Source: Nocardia terrae
GTDB taxonomy: Bacteria > Actinomycetota > Actinomycetes > Mycobacteriales > Mycobacteriaceae
Direction of reading: 5' to 3'
Assembly: GCF_009760405.1 (NCBI RefSeq)
Contig: NZ_WRPP01000005.1
Location: 558,001-622,000, forward strand
DNA: 64,000 nt
The notes beneath the pieces are model-generated. The model was given only the letters and a program-made list of their open reading frames with translations, had not been told where the DNA came from and did no database searches. Position numbers and translations under genes: made by a program. Positions 63,541 to 64,000 of this stretch are shown here, in pieces (the first letter of the stretch is position 1; the number at the start of each line of letters is the position of its first letter).

Positions 63541-64000
63541 TCAGTGAGCTGCGACCTCGAGCAGGGTGCGGTTGTCGGCGATGTTCGACACCGATTTCAG
63601 GTGCAGTCCGTTCGCAGCGATCAGTGCAGCGAACTCGTCGAGGGTGCGGTCACGGCCGCCGAAGAACACGAGCATGGTCAGATCGATGGCGGTGTGGGAG
63701 CCGCGACCGTGCAGAGCCTCGACGATGAGGATGGTTCCTGTCGTGCCCGCGGCTTGGGCACAGCGGGACAGGATTTGGCTGCCATGGTCGTCGTCCCAGT
63801 CGTGCAGGATGTCACTGAGCAGATAGGCATCCGCCTCTGCGGGCAGCGGATCGAAGAAGCTGCCCGGTGTGACGGTCGCGCGGTCGCCTAGACCAGCCGC
63901 CGCGAATTCCTCGACAGCGCGGGCCGCGGTATCAGGCAAGTCCACCAGGTGCCCACGCACGCTCGGATGCGCTCGCAGGATCGCGCTCAACACCGTGCCC
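63541..64000 (-). CDS. SAM-dependent O-methyltransferase, C-terminal part
   Basis: The gene runs off the right edge; the visible 152 codons are the catalytic domain of a plant-type/actinobacterial family 2 O-methyltransferase. GHLVDLPDTAARAVEEFAAA is the post-motif I segment, AYLLSDILHDWDDDHGSQIL contains the catalytic His in HDWDD, and ILIVEALHGRG and the C-terminal motif LHLKSVSNIADNRTLLEVAA follow. Such enzymes methylate hydroxyls in secondary metabolites. Confidence 0.88.
   Translation of the reverse strand, partial: GTVLSAILRAHPSVRGHLVDLPDTAARAVEEFAAAGLGDRATVTPGSFFDPLPAEADAYLLSDILHDWDDDHGSQILSRCAQAAGTTGTILIVEALHGRGSHTAIDLTMLVFFGGRDRTLDEFAALIAANGLHLKSVSNIADNRTLLEVAAH

Overview
The window is high-GC actinobacterial DNA, most likely from a mycolic-acid-forming genus such as Nocardia. 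The reasons are a conservon operon, a kinase/ATPase of the PknK type, two Rv3651-like sensor proteins, WhiJ/BldB-type regulators (DUF5753 + DUF397), a DUF4913 protein and a cutinase inside a conjugation cluster. The genus call is an inference from gene content only.

Layout. 1-13.3 kb looks chromosomal: the 3' end of a PknK-like gene, a complete conservon (cvnA-B-C-D, minus strand), two coupled polytopic membrane proteins behind a perfect palindrome next to a TetR gene, a frameshifted menB-like pseudogene, an XRE-cupin regulator divergent from a DHA2 drug exporter, and a SAM methyltransferase. 13.77-31.8 kb is one long, tightly overlapping minus-strand operon for conjugative transfer. In transcription order it encodes a zinc/HTH small protein, a secreted cutinase, an M23 peptidase-lytic transglycosylase (VirB1-like), a 64-aa protein, a MinD/ParA ATPase, a VirB2-like small membrane protein, a VirB8/TcpC-like protein, a VirB6/TrbL-like protein, an SCO6880-family protein, a VirB4-like ATPase, a coupling protein split into membrane and ATPase parts, a DUF4913 protein, a DUF1173 protein and two unrecognised large proteins, one with two zinc-ribbon-like Cys pairs. 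I recognise no relaxase.

32-41.6 kb is cargo: two Rv3651-like PAS/GAF proteins, a cytochrome P450, a DUF5753/DUF397 regulator pair beside an array of five 15-bp palindromes, a run of small plus-strand genes, and a compact two-gene locus made of a cGAS/DncV-like nucleotidyltransferase and a two-TM SLATT effector. I read this last pair as a minimal CBASS-type anti-phage system. A decayed tyrosine recombinase at 41.3-41.65 kb suggests the right border of a once-mobile element.

41.7-48 kb is gene-poor and rich in decay (truncated aldo/keto reductase, frameshifted DUF6228 gene, interrupted small ORFs). 48-64 kb returns to ordinary chromosome: a group-2 sigma-70 factor, a cold-shock protein with a strong terminator, a SLOG-fold protein, MarR, an acetaldehyde-type dehydrogenase with its DUF779 partner and GAF-domain activator, two AraC regulators, a DHFR/RibD-like reductase, a degenerate metallo-beta-lactamase-fold protein with a SnoaL-like partner, HxlR divergent from a DsbA-like ORF that reads in frame into an SDR gene, and the C-terminal half of an O-methyltransferase at the right edge.
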